From assembly GCA_015068905.1 (NCBI GenBank), contig SVJQ01000006.1, positions 1 to 64,000 on the forward strand: DNA of 64,000 nucleotides. Reading direction: 5' to 3'. Position numbers and translations under genes: made by a program. Numbering within the stretch: the first letter of the stretch is position 1; every line of letters starts with the position of its first letter. Positions 32,680 to 41,523 of this stretch are shown one piece after another. A model generated the notes under the pieces. That model saw only the letters and a program-made list of their open reading frames with translations, was not told where the DNA came from and did not search any database. The stretch is from Oscillospiraceae bacterium. GTDB lineage: Bacteria; Bacillota; Clostridia; UBA1381; UBA9506.

Positions 32680-33597
32680 TCAGATATACTGCATAATATC
32701 GTCACGCATACGGATGGCTTCATCCCGAGCGGCTTTTGCAAACTCTTCCGGCTTATAATCACCTTTCTGATAAGCACACATAATGCCACGGGATGAGTTA
32801 ATGATAGCACCCAAACCGTTTTTATCAAAAGCACCGGCAACATCCTGCGCGCCGCCGCCCTGTGCACCGTAACCGGGTACTAAAATATATGATTTCGGCA
32901 TCAGGTTGCGGAGTTCTGAAAGCTGCTTAGGATAGGTTGCACCCACAACTGCACCAACAGGTGTGTAGCCATACTTACCCTCTAAGCCTTCGCCCCAACG
33001 GTTCACCATTGATGCCATTTTTTCACAAATCATTTCGCCATCTACCACCAAATCCTGCAGTTCGCCGGATGAGGGGTTTGAGGTTTTGACCAAAACAAAG
33101 ATAATTTTTCCAAAATCACGGCAAGCCTCAACGAAAGGCTTAATGCCGTCTGTTCCTAAGTATCCGTTAACAGTTAAGCCTTCACTTTCAAGCTCGTTGC
33201 AAACTTCAATCTCACCGGCCATTGTCTTGGCAAGGTAAGCACCTGCATAAGCTTCTGCGGTTTTGCCAATATCATTACGCTTACCGTCTAAGATAACATA
33301 CATACCCTTTTCTCTTGCATAGCTGATGGTTTCAGCTAAAGCCTGAAGACCTGAAAGACCGTACATTTCGTAATAAGCAGACTGGGGTTTAACAGCCGGA
33401 ACAATATCACAAAGACCATCAATCAAGCCTTTGTTAAACTCTAAAAGTGCTGCACCGATTGCCTTGTTGGTTTTACCAAACTGGCTGATGGCTTTCTCTT
33501 GAATATAACCGGGGACATATTCCCAGCGAGGGTCAAGGCCGGCAACGGTGGGGTTTTTCTTCTCCTGAATTTTTTCAATTAAAATATCAATAGACAT
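32680..33597 (-). CDS. pyrF: Orotidine-5'-phosphate decarboxylase, type 2
   Basis: Last step of UMP synthesis (OMP to UMP + CO2). 305 residues, the longer subfamily 2 form. The active site LDGKRNDIGKTAEAYA (Asp-Lys-Asp tetrad segment) is intact near residue 103, and the substrate loop VPGYGAQGG is near 235. It lies between pyrC and carA, an order different from Bacillus, where pyrF comes late in the operon. Confidence 0.97.
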   Translation of the reverse strand: MSIDILIEKIQEKKNPTVAGLDPRWEYVPGYIQEKAISQFGKTNKAIGAALLEFNKGLIDGLCDIVPAVKPQSAYYEMYGLSGLQALAETISYAREKGMYVILDGKRNDIGKTAEAYAGAYLAKTMAGEIEVCNELESEGLTVNGYLGTDGIKPFVEACRDFGKIIFVLVKTSNPSSGELQDLVVDGEMICEKMASMVNRWGEGLEGKYGYTPVGAVVGATYPKQLSELRNLMPKSYILVPGYGAQGGGAQDVAGAFDKNGLGAIINSSRGIMCAYQKGDYKPEEFAKAARDEAIRMRDDIMQYI

Positions 33598-33611
33598 AAG
33601 GCACTCTCCTT

Positions 33612-34883
33612 TTATCTTTCATAAACAACTTTGCCGCCGCAAATGGTGCAATCTACTCTACCAAACACTTCCCATCCGTGGTAAGGTGTGTTTTTAGATT
33701 TGGAAGCAAACGTTTCTTTATCAACGGTGTAAGCTTCATCAGCAAAAATCACAATGTCAGCATCCTGATTTTCTTCCAGTCTGCCCTTGTTAAGCTTTAA
33801 TATATCTGCCGGATTGCAAGTCATTTTAGCAAGCAGTTCAGCCATAGTTAAATGACCTGCACGAACCAGATAGGTTACGCCTAAGGCGAGGGATGTTTCA
33901 AGACCTACAATGCCGTTTGCCGCTACTGCAAATTCAACTTCCTTTTCATCTCTGTGGTGGGGTGCGTGGTCAGTTGCGATGGCATCTAAGGTGCCGTCAC
34001 AAAGACCTGCGATGATAGCATCCACATCCTTCTGTGCACGAAGGGGCGGATTCATTTTAGCGTTTGTATCAAAGCCTTCAACAGCTTCATCCGTTAAGGT
34101 AAAGTAATGAGGGCAGGTTTCAGCAGTGACGCGAACCCCTTGCTTTTTAGCCTGACGGATGATTTCGACACCGCCGGCTGTGCTGACGTGAGCAATGTGC
34201 AGGCGTTTGCCGGTTTCCTTTGCCAAAATCACATCACGGGCAATCTGCACCTCTTCAGCTGCATTGGGGATGCCCTTAAGACCTAAACGGGTGGAAACCA
34301 AACCTTCATTCATACTGCCGCCTGCAACCAGATTCAAATCTTCACAATGTGAGATTACGAGCATATCAAACATATCGGCGTATTCCATTGCGTGGCGCAT
34401 TAAAACCGGGTTTGAAACCGGACGGCCGTCATCAGAAACAGCAACAGCACCGGCCTCTTTCATATCGCCGATTTCTGCAAGCAGTTCACCCTTCTGACCC
34501 TGGCTCACAGCACCGATGGGATATACATTCACGCTGCCTTCTTTAGCTGCTTTGTTTTTAACAAACTCAATTAAGGGTGCATTGTCAAGCACGGGCAAGG
34601 TGTTGGGCATACAGCAAACAGAGGTAACACCGCCCTGTGCTGCCGCACGGGTACCGCTTTTAATATCTTCTTTATATTCAAGACCGGGCTCACGAAGATG
34701 CACATGCATATCAATCAGACCCGGTGCTACAATTTTGCCGGTTGCATCAATTACCTTATCTGCACTATCCGTTAAATTTTCGCCAATTTTCTGTACTTTA
34801 CCATCAGCAACAAAAACGTCACAAACAGAATCAAATCCGGCCTTCGGGTTTAAAACTCTGCCGCCTTTAATTAAAATCTTCAT
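33612..34883 (-). CDS. pyrC: Dihydroorotase
   Basis: Cyclises carbamoyl aspartate to dihydroorotate. 423 residues, class I. Zinc site [16 protein letters not shown] is at about 58-73; other metal ligands are in AHVSTAGG and ATDHAPHH. The VCCMPNT motif is present. It is adjacent to pyrB (5 bp). Confidence 0.97.
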   Translation of the reverse strand: MKILIKGGRVLNPKAGFDSVCDVFVADGKVQKIGENLTDSADKVIDATGKIVAPGLIDMHVHLREPGLEYKEDIKSGTRAAAQGGVTSVCCMPNTLPVLDNAPLIEFVKNKAAKEGSVNVYPIGAVSQGQKGELLAEIGDMKEAGAVAVSDDGRPVSNPVLMRHAMEYADMFDMLVISHCEDLNLVAGGSMNEGLVSTRLGLKGIPNAAEEVQIARDVILAKETGKRLHIAHVSTAGGVEIIRQAKKQGVRVTAETCPHYFTLTDEAVEGFDTNAKMNPPLRAQKDVDAIIAGLCDGTLDAIATDHAPHHRDEKEVEFAVAANGIVGLETSLALGVTYLVRAGHLTMAELLAKMTCNPADILKLNKGRLEENQDADIVIFADEAYTVDKETFASKSKNTPYHGWEVFGRVDCTICGGKVVYER

Positions 34884-34888
34884 ATCAC

Positions 34889-35809
34889 TCAGCTCCTTTT
34901 TGCAAGAATATTCAATACCGCCATACGAACAGCAACACCGTTTGTTACCTGTTCGTCAATCACGGCGCGGTCTAAGTCCATAACCTCGGTGCAAAGCTCA
35001 ATGCCACGGTTAACCGGACCCGGATGCATGATAAGGGCATCCTCTTTAGCAAGCTTTAAACGTTCAGAGTTCAGACCAAAGAACTTAGAATATTCTCTCA
35101 TGCTGGGAAGCAAGCCGCTCTGCTGACGCTCTTTCTGCAGACGCAGGCACATAACAACATCAGCATCTTTAATAGCGGTTTCCACATTTTCATAGGCTTT
35201 AACGCCCAGTTCTGAAATGTCACGGGGCATTAAGGTTGCCGGTGCACCCAGCACAACCTCAGCGCCTAATTTATTCAAAGCATATATGTTGGACCGTGCC
35301 ACACGGCTGTGAGCCACGTCACCAATGATGGCAACTTTTAAGTCCTCAATCTTGCCTTTCTTTTCTTTCATTGTCAAAAGGTCCAAAAGCGCCTGAGTGG
35401 GATGTTCGTTCATACCGTCACCGGCATTGACAACAGCAGCATTTGTATGCTGGGCAATCAGGTGCGGCGCGCCTGACATCTGATGACGGATAACAATCAC
35501 GTCTGTACCCATAACATCCAGCGTTCTCGCCGTATCAATCAGGCTTTCACCCTTTTGCACACTTGAGCCGGAGGCCGTCATGTTAGCGGCATTTGCGCTC
35601 ATATATTTAGATGCAAGCTCAAAAGACATACGGGTACGGGTGCTGTTTTCATAAAACAGTGTTACCACGGTTTTGCCCTGCAGGTGCGGTGTCTTTTTTG
35701 CATTCTGCATTAAAAGTTGCTTCATGATTTCTGCCTGATACAGAATATAGCGGATTTCTTCTGCAGACAGTTCTTTCATGCCCAGTAAATCTTTACTCGA
35801 AAGCTTCAT
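34889..35809 (-). CDS. pyrB: Aspartate carbamoyltransferase catalytic subunit
   Basis: Condenses carbamoyl phosphate with aspartate. 306 residues. The carbamoyl-phosphate loop STRTRMSFE is at about 56-64, and HPTQALLDL and MHPGPVNRG (Asp-binding loop) are both intact. There is no pyrI regulatory subunit gene in the operon, as in most Bacillota. It lies 15 bp after pyrR. Confidence 0.97.
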   Translation of the reverse strand: MKLSSKDLLGMKELSAEEIRYILYQAEIMKQLLMQNAKKTPHLQGKTVVTLFYENSTRTRMSFELASKYMSANAANMTASGSSVQKGESLIDTARTLDVMGTDVIVIRHQMSGAPHLIAQHTNAAVVNAGDGMNEHPTQALLDLLTMKEKKGKIEDLKVAIIGDVAHSRVARSNIYALNKLGAEVVLGAPATLMPRDISELGVKAYENVETAIKDADVVMCLRLQKERQQSGLLPSMREYSKFFGLNSERLKLAKEDALIMHPGPVNRGIELCTEVMDLDRAVIDEQVTNGVAVRMAVLNILAKRS

Positions 35810-35824
35810 TTTGTCCTCCCCTTT

Positions 35825-36379
35825 TTATGCCGTTGGTTCCTGGCTTTTTTCTAATGATACTTCATTACAACCATCTAAATCGGTAAAGCAAACGTGAACA
35901 AGCTCGTTTCTGGATGTCGGGATGTTTTTGCCAACATAATCTGCACGTATCGGCAGTTCTCTGTGCCCTCTGTCCACCATAACGGCAAGTTCAATTTTCT
36001 GTGCACGGCCAAGTTCCATAATGGCTTCAATGGCAGCACGCACGGTTCTGCCGGTAAACAAAACATCATCAACCAAAACAATCTTTTTATCAAAAATTGA
36101 AAAGTCAATGCTTGTACCGTTAATCACAGGCATATCAGCACGCAGACTTAAATCGTCACGATAAAAGCCGATATCCAAAATCCCCATAGGAATTTCTTTA
36201 CCCTCAAGCTCTTCTAACTTTTTCTGCAAAAGTTGAGCCATCAAAACACCGCGGCGCTGAATGCCGATAAGTGTTAAATTGTCAACACCCTTGTTCTTTT
36301 CAATAATTTCAAAAGCAATTCGAGTGATTGCACGCTGCATTGCAGCTTCGTCCATAATGATTGAGCGATTTTGTTCCAT
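35825..36379 (-). CDS. pyrR: PyrR bifunctional regulator / uracil phosphoribosyltransferase
   Basis: 184 residues from the ATG 36377-36379 behind GGGAGGTC. The PRPP loop VLVDDVLFTGRTVRAA and the early basic segment IQRRGV fit PyrR. With UMP bound, PyrR holds an anti-antiterminator RNA loop and causes termination upstream of the operon. It is the first gene of pyrR-B-C-F-carA-carB, with the target loop in its own leader. Confidence 0.97.
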   Translation of the reverse strand: MEQNRSIIMDEAAMQRAITRIAFEIIEKNKGVDNLTLIGIQRRGVLMAQLLQKKLEELEGKEIPMGILDIGFYRDDLSLRADMPVINGTSIDFSIFDKKIVLVDDVLFTGRTVRAAIEAIMELGRAQKIELAVMVDRGHRELPIRADYVGKNIPTSRNELVHVCFTDLDGCNEVSLEKSQEPTA

Positions 36380-36410
36380 TGTCTGACCTCCCGTTATTGT
36401 TAAAAAGTAC

Positions 36411-36444
36411 AAAAAAAGCTCCTATTGCAAGACGCAATAAGAGC
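36411..36444 (-). terminator. pyr operon attenuator terminator
   Basis: Minus strand stem GCTCTTATTGC / GCAATAGGAGC (one G-U pair) with a 5-nt loop and T7, between the leader and pyrR. Confidence 0.93.
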
Positions 36445-36480
36445 ATACAGGTAGACCTCACCTAATATCTGTCGTAAGCA

Positions 36481-36512
36481 CCTTATCAGCATCTCTGTAC
36501 CGATTTAAAGGC
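36481..36512 (-). promoter_or_regulatory. PyrR-binding loop (anti-antiterminator)
   Basis: Minus strand leader folds CCTT/AAGG lower stem, an internal bulge, ATC/GAT upper stem and a terminal loop holding CAGAGA. This matches the conserved PyrR-binding element (CAGAGA-GCT-AAGG). Known mechanism: UMP-PyrR stabilises this loop so the downstream terminator forms. Confidence 0.85.
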
Positions 36513-36542
36513 TAAACCATTATTTCACTTTCAACAAAATTT

Positions 36543-36571
36543 ATTATATCACAAAAAATTCCGTATGTCTA
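36543..36571 (-). promoter_or_regulatory. Sigma-A promoter of the pyr operon
   Basis: Minus strand TAGACA (36566-36571), 17-bp spacer, TATAAT (36543-36548). The -35 lies only 22 bp beyond the stop codon of the ABC exporter gene. Confidence 0.85.
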
Positions 36572-36593
36572 CAATTTTTTATTGTTTTTTTAA

Positions 36594-38237
36594 TTATTTT
36601 TCTTCCCCCGGAATCAGCTTGCCATTTTCAACGTGGAAAACCTTATCGCAGACCTCTAACGCCGCTTTTTTATGGGATACCAAAATGCAGGTTTTATCTT
36701 TTCTTGCCTTCAGCGCCGCAAGAATCGCGAGTTCTGTTGCCTCATCCAAAGCCGAAGTTGCTTCATCAAGCAGCAGCACCGGCGCCCCATGCAGAATTGC
36801 CCGGGCAACGGCCAGGCGCTGTATCTGCCCCTCAGAAAGCCCTAAGCCGCCTTCGCCAAGCTCTGTATCAAGTCCTTCCGGCAAGGTTTCAATAAACTCC
36901 CATATCTGTGCATCTTTTAACGCCTCAATAACATCTTCGTCCGAAATGTCCGTTTTAAAAAACAGCACATTGTCACGAATACTGCCTGATACAATCAGGT
37001 TACCCTGAGGAACATAGGAAAACAACTGTTTTTTCTCAGTCTCCAAAGCACGTTCTGTACCATCTTCCATCACAAGATTAGCTGTGCCACTCTGCGGTTT
37101 TAAAATCCCTAACATAATTTTCAATAAGGTGCTCTTGCCCGTGCCGGATGTGCCGGTAATGACAACAAATTCACCTTTTTTAACCGAAAAATCAGACTGT
37201 TCTAACACTTTTTCATCACGATAGGCAAAGCTGATATGCTGCAGGTTAATCGATGCCCAGTCTTCCTCATCCCACTCTGCCTTTGCATCAATGGGGTCTT
37301 CGGGCAGTTTTTCAAGCTCCATCAAGCGTTCTGCCGAGGCAACCATACTGTAATATTGAGGAAAAAGAGCCGAAAGCCCCTGAAAAGGCGCTTGAATCTG
37401 GCTCACAAGCTGCAAAAGTGCCGTCAAAGTACCAAAAGTTATCATGCCGTTGGCAATTTTGTAAGCACCCCAGGCAAGAGCAACATAGTACCCCGCCGTG
37501 AGTCCCACATAAAAGAAAACATTTGCCATAATGCTCAAACGGTTTCTTTTTAAATTCAGCTTAAACAGCTTAGTCAGCAAAAATTCACTGCGCCCTGCCG
37601 CCTGACTGCTGCAACCAAAGGACTTGATAACAAGCATATTCTTCAAAGTTTCCTGCATAAATGACTTGGCAGCGCCATCTGCCGCCTGACAGCTTTTATG
37701 CAGATTTTTCATTTTCTTTCTATAAATATATGCCGTTATAAAAATCAAAGGTCCAAGAGCCAGACATAAAAGCGCAAACGCCGGATCCAGAAAATAAAGC
37801 GCAAAAAAACAGGCAACAATTTTAGTCAGATAAAAAATCAGCTGCGGCAGCATCTGAATCAAGCCGGTTGCCACAATTCCCACATCACTTGAGATGCGGT
37901 TCATCAGCTCACCGGTGTGATATTCGGTAATTTTCAAATAATCCTTTTTCAGAATTGTCTGAAATAACCCGGATTTGAATCTGACATTAAATTTGCCTGT
38001 GATATAAACATTTAAAAATGACTGAAAAATTTCAAGCAAAAGCTGAAAAATTAAAAAAGCAAAAAGAACAACACCTGCTCGGAGCAAGTCACCCTCTGCT
38101 TGTTTTGTAGCAATATCCAGCACACCTTTAGACAAAAGCGCAAAAACAACACCCATCAGGGAAACAAGCATCCCCGTCAAGGTCAGAACCGCAACACCCG
38201 GCAAAATGAATTTTGACTTTTTAATAATCCACTTCAT
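36594..38237 (-). CDS. ABC exporter (membrane and ATPase domains fused)
   Basis: 547 residues. The six-helix ABC transmembrane domain (about 10-300) is followed by an ATPase domain (about 330-545). Walker A is GTSGTGKST, the signature is the variant LSEGQIQRLAVARA (LSGGQ reads LSEGQ), and Walker B is LLLDEATSALD. There is no N-terminal C39 peptidase domain. It ends a three-gene set with an S26-like peptidase (14 bp upstream) and a PqqD protein, suggesting peptide export. Substrate unknown. Confidence 0.9.
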   Translation of the reverse strand: MKWIIKKSKFILPGVAVLTLTGMLVSLMGVVFALLSKGVLDIATKQAEGDLLRAGVVLFAFLIFQLLLEIFQSFLNVYITGKFNVRFKSGLFQTILKKDYLKITEYHTGELMNRISSDVGIVATGLIQMLPQLIFYLTKIVACFFALYFLDPAFALLCLALGPLIFITAYIYRKKMKNLHKSCQAADGAAKSFMQETLKNMLVIKSFGCSSQAAGRSEFLLTKLFKLNLKRNRLSIMANVFFYVGLTAGYYVALAWGAYKIANGMITFGTLTALLQLVSQIQAPFQGLSALFPQYYSMVASAERLMELEKLPEDPIDAKAEWDEEDWASINLQHISFAYRDEKVLEQSDFSVKKGEFVVITGTSGTGKSTLLKIMLGILKPQSGTANLVMEDGTERALETEKKQLFSYVPQGNLIVSGSIRDNVLFFKTDISDEDVIEALKDAQIWEFIETLPEGLDTELGEGGLGLSEGQIQRLAVARAILHGAPVLLLDEATSALDEATELAILAALKARKDKTCILVSHKKAALEVCDKVFHVENGKLIPGEEK

Positions 38238-38250
38238 GCTGATTCCTCTA

Positions 38251-38724
38251 TCATTTCATTCGTTTCACAATCCCTTTTCCCAAACGGGTCAAAGGTAAAA
38301 GAACAGGTCTTATAGCCCGACCGTGCCCCCATACAAAAGCATACAATCTGCACCACCAGAGCCTGCAGGAATAAAGCTTGCCGCTACGCCAAAAGTCCGT
38401 CACAACCGCTTTAATCTGATCTGCTCTGATAGGACCGTCAACATCGATCTGATTATCACCAACGATATAATAACCCTCTTTGCGGCACTTAATAATTCTG
38501 TGCAAAATAGCCTGACCGTTATCCTGAACATACAAAACAACATCAAGATTTTTGATTCGGTCAGGTTTTTTTAAAATTACGCTGTCAACGCGGTCACGCC
38601 AAAGCGGCATCATACTGTTGCCTGTCACCGTCATGTTGACGGCTTTATTTTCAGAAAGAAGCTCTAACAGAAAGGGCAAAAGAGCCTCTGTTGATACTTG
38701 CTCAAAACTTGCTTTAGGCTTCAT
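38251..38724 (-). CDS. S24/S26-family signal-peptidase-like protein (Ser/His type)
   Basis: 157 residues. Box TGNSMMPL puts the likely nucleophile at Ser37. AILHRII puts His75 where ER/SipW-type signal peptidases have His rather than the bacterial Lys. GDNQIDVDGPI (89-99) is the conserved C-box. A basic, Trp-rich C-terminal segment (about 113-157) may sit on the membrane; there is no classical N-terminal anchor. The gene overlaps pqqD by 11 bp. It probably cleaves a peptide handled by the PqqD and ABC partners; the substrate is not visible. Confidence 0.8.
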   Translation of the reverse strand: MKPKASFEQVSTEALLPFLLELLSENKAVNMTVTGNSMMPLWRDRVDSVILKKPDRIKNLDVVLYVQDNGQAILHRIIKCRKEGYYIVGDNQIDVDGPIRADQIKAVVTDFWRSGKLYSCRLWWCRLYAFVWGHGRAIRPVLLPLTRLGKGIVKRMK

Positions 38725-38983
38725 CTAAAATATGATTCTCCTTTAAAACTTTTAAAAACTCACGCACATCAGAGCGAGCGGTATCACTGTCAATAGCATA
38801 TTCTTTGGTCATAGCATCAACCAGTTCATCCTCTGTACAGTTGTTTTCAAGCTGCTTCCATAAAAAGGCACCGCTTTCATTTAAAGTCAGCATCAGCTGC
38901 AGGTTAACAAGATTGTCACCAACCGGCACGGCAACCGTGCTGCCGGCAATCGCTTTTAATACAAAACCTTCTTTTATTTTCAT
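38714..38983 (-). CDS. PqqD-family peptide-recognition protein
   Basis: 89 residues matching the PqqD/RRE winged-helix fold: N-terminal beta segments, then LNESGAFLWKQLEN (typical L-N-x-[ST]-[GA]-x-x-[IL]-[WL]), followed by DELVDAMTKEY and a C-terminal helix ending in LKENHIL. PqqD-like RRE domains bind leader peptides of ribosomal peptides and present them to maturases. No radical-SAM, cyclase or precursor gene adjoins. It is first in the pqqD-peptidase-ABC operon. Confidence 0.85.
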   Translation of the reverse strand: MKIKEGFVLKAIAGSTVAVPVGDNLVNLQLMLTLNESGAFLWKQLENNCTEDELVDAMTKEYAIDSDTARSDVREFLKVLKENHILDEA

Positions 38984-39016
38984 AGTAACACTTCCCTTTT
39001 ACTTACTTACCGTTTT

Positions 39017-39045
39017 ATTTTACTATATTAAACCAAAAATTACAA
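39017..39045 (-). promoter_or_regulatory. Probable promoter of pqqD-peptidase-ABC operon
   Basis: Minus strand TTGTAA (39040-39045), 17-bp spacer, TAAAAT (39017-39022), divergent from the SLH gene promoter. Confidence 0.6.
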
Positions 39046-39076
39046 GCACAAAATCAAAATAATCATTTTTTATAAC

Positions 39077-39105
39077 TTGCACTACAGCAAATAATATGAT
39101 ACAAT
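39077..39105 (+). promoter_or_regulatory. Promoter of SLH protein gene
   Basis: TTGCAC (39077-39082), 17-bp spacer, TACAAT (39100-39105); AGGAGG precedes the ATG at 39146. Confidence 0.72.
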
Positions 39106-39145
39106 GTAATTAATTAATATTTTTAACCTGTCAGGAGGTTTACAA

Positions 39146-40747
39146 ATGAAAAAAGTTTTGGTTTTATTCCTTACGGCACTTATGGTGCTCTCCACCTGTG
39201 CCATCAGCGTTTCTGCTATGACTTTTACAGATATGAACGAAAGTCACTGGGCATACGCAAACGTTCAGACTTTGGTTAACGACGGCACTGTAAAGGGTTA
39301 CGAAGACGGTTCATTTAAGCCCGAAGGCACCGTAACCCGTGCTGAATTTGTGAAAATGCTGGGGGTAAGTTCTGTTGTCCGCAGTTTTCCGTACAGCGAT
39401 GTTTCTGCTGATCACTGGGCTTATACATACATCATGGCAGCAAACTTCCCGGAAGACGGCTCAAATCTGTTTATGCCGAGTATTCCCATCACCCGTGGTC
39501 TGGTTGCAGAGCTGTTATGGAGACGTGCAGGCCAGCCGACTGATGTATTTGCACCCTCTATCATTTCTGAGCAATATAAAGCAAACCCCACCGCTGCAGC
39601 CTGGGTGTATGCAACCGGCTTAATCCGTGGTGACGGTGATGGCATTACCCTGCGTCTGTCTGACACCTTAACCCGTGCTGAGGCTGCAACCCTTATCGTC
39701 CGTGCTCGTTCTGTTGGTGCGGCAAACGGTGTTTTTGCAGAAATCGTTGATCAGAATATTTTAGTAAATGTTTATAATGGCTTGAATCTGTTTGACGATA
39801 TCTCATACGATGCAACAAGAACTATTACAAATGGTGAGATGGCGCGGGCTGCGCTGAGAATTGGTAAAGAACAGCACAACCTCGCTATCAGCGCATCACC
39901 CAATTTTGAGCATCCTTACGCAAAGGAAACCCTGCTCGTGTTTAATGCTTTAGGTAAGAACGATGTTGATGCAGCTTTCGCTGACAAAACAGCAACCTTT
40001 GGTGATACCGTTGCCGCCCTTACCTATCACTTTATTGATAAAGCACACAACGTTCCCGTATACGGCAACAAGACAGAATCCTTATCTTATATGACCAATA
40101 TGATGAATGTTTGTCTGACTTTTGCAAAGGATAATGGGGTCATTTCTTTAAAAGAAGATTTAAACGCACCCGTTACCCTGCGTGACTTTACTGCAATCTG
40201 TTTGCTGTATGACTATGTTATCGGTTCTCAGTCCGCAGTTACCACCGATCCTCATCCGGCAACAGGCTCTGCAAAAAAAGACCAGTCACTTCTGTTAACA
40301 GCAGAAAGCTATGGTGATTATCAGGTAAAAGTTGCCGCTGCTGCTGACTTGTATGCAGCACCGTTTAACGATATGGTTAAAACCCCGAAAGAAACCTATG
40401 ACTTTGCTCGCGAATACAATTCCATTCTCATGACGATTCTGCAACACCTCAGATCTTCAATCAATACAAAAGCAAACGTTCGCTTAACCTACTATCCTTC
40501 TTTGGTTTGCAAAGACAGCACCGGTTATACCATGCGTGTTGCCTGCGAAATTGTAAGCATGAATGGTTCAAAATCAATTTCTGAACTGCTTCCTGTTAAG
40601 CCCGGCACTCAAGGCGCTGATGCTATACTCTCTCAGGGCGATACTGTTTATTTTGACCTTGCATCCGGCAGTAACATCAGCTCTGTTTCTATGACAAGTG
40701 ACACAGCTTTTGTAAGTCAGATTATTAAGGTTGTTCCTGCAAAATAA
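39146..40747 (+). CDS. Secreted S-layer-homology (SLH) domain protein
   Basis: 533 residues. The signal peptide (1-24) is followed by SLH repeat 1 (about 27-72: HWAYANVQTLVNDGTVKGYEDG, then TVTRAEFVKML), SLH repeat 2 (about 80-130) and a divergent repeat 3 (about 145-195, ending TLTRAEAATLIVRA). SLH triplets bind pyruvylated secondary cell-wall polymer. The remaining ~330 residues hold no enzyme motif I recognise, though a further weak SLH-like segment (FDDISYDATRTITNGEMARAAL) follows. It is probably a surface protein. It is monocistronic with a strong terminator. Confidence 0.9.
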   Translation: MKKVLVLFLTALMVLSTCAISVSAMTFTDMNESHWAYANVQTLVNDGTVKGYEDGSFKPEGTVTRAEFVKMLGVSSVVRSFPYSDVSADHWAYTYIMAANFPEDGSNLFMPSIPITRGLVAELLWRRAGQPTDVFAPSIISEQYKANPTAAAWVYATGLIRGDGDGITLRLSDTLTRAEAATLIVRARSVGAANGVFAEIVDQNILVNVYNGLNLFDDISYDATRTITNGEMARAALRIGKEQHNLAISASPNFEHPYAKETLLVFNALGKNDVDAAFADKTATFGDTVAALTYHFIDKAHNVPVYGNKTESLSYMTNMMNVCLTFAKDNGVISLKEDLNAPVTLRDFTAICLLYDYVIGSQSAVTTDPHPATGSAKKDQSLLLTAESYGDYQVKVAAAADLYAAPFNDMVKTPKETYDFAREYNSILMTILQHLRSSINTKANVRLTYYPSLVCKDSTGYTMRVACEIVSMNGSKSISELLPVKPGTQGADAILSQGDTVYFDLASGSNISSVSMTSDTAFVSQIIKVVPAK

Positions 40748-40759
40748 GATTGGGTATTC

Positions 40760-40795
40760 AAAAGCGGTATAGCTTCCATGCTATACCGCTTTTTT
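40760..40795 (+). terminator. Intrinsic terminator after SLH gene
   Basis: Stem AAGCGGTATAGC / GCTATACCGCTT, loop TTCCAT, T-run. Confidence 0.93.
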
Positions 40796-40869
40796 ACTGC
40801 CGATTTTTCTTGCACTTTTTCATCAGATATTGTATAATTATGATAGCAAATCATAAAAAGGTGAATAAG

Positions 40870-41508
40870 ATGACAAAAAAAGAAAAAGTTTTGAAAATAA
40901 AAGAATATTTTGACGTACAATACAGCAACGCGGATTGCTCACTGTGCTACAGTGACCCGTTCCAGCTTCTTGTTGCAACACAACTCGCCGCACAATGTAC
41001 CGATGCCCGTGTAAACCTTGTGACACCGGGGCTGTTTGCAAAGTTCCCGACCGTTAAGGCATTTGCAGAGGCTGACATTTCAGAAATGGAAGAAGCCATC
41101 AAATCCACCGGCTTCTACCATAACAAGGCACGGAACCTGATTGCCTGTGCACAAAAGCTTTTGTCAGATTTTGACGGCATTGTGCCCCAAACCATGGAAG
41201 AACTTTTATCTCTCCCCGGGGTTGGTCGCAAAACTGCAAATCTTTTAATGGGCGATGCTTTCGGCAAGCCTTCTATTGTAGTTGACACCCACGCAAAGCG
41301 TATCACCGGCAGACTGGGGCTCACAAAAAACACAGACCCGACTAAAATTGAAATGGATTTATGGAAAATTGTGCCTGAAGAATATGGCAGTACCTTTTGC
41401 CATCAGCTTGTTTATCACGGCAGAGCCTTGTGTATGGCACAAAGACCAAAATGTGCACTCTGCGGCCTGCAGGAGATTTGTGACCACTATAAAAAGACGG
41501 TAAAATAA
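40870..41508 (+). CDS. nth: Endonuclease III
   Basis: Base-excision repair glycosylase/AP lyase for oxidised pyrimidines. 212 residues from the ATG at 40870 (AAGGTGA upstream); the frame is open further back but passes through the SLH terminator. The helix-hairpin-helix LPGVGRKTANLLM holds the catalytic Lys, the catalytic Asp is in VVDTHAKRI, and the C-terminal 4Fe-4S cluster is C-x6-C-x2-C-x5-C. tlyA follows after 15 bp. Confidence 0.97.
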   Translation: MTKKEKVLKIKEYFDVQYSNADCSLCYSDPFQLLVATQLAAQCTDARVNLVTPGLFAKFPTVKAFAEADISEMEEAIKSTGFYHNKARNLIACAQKLLSDFDGIVPQTMEELLSLPGVGRKTANLLMGDAFGKPSIVVDTHAKRITGRLGLTKNTDPTKIEMDLWKIVPEEYGSTFCHQLVYHGRALCMAQRPKCALCGLQEICDHYKKTVK

Positions 41509-41523
41509 AGCGAGGGACAAAGA

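Noticed and set aside
39000-39145. Short precursor-peptide gene upstream of pqqD
   Set aside because: The region is an AT-rich divergent promoter zone with no frame carrying a ribosome site on either strand apart from the known genes.
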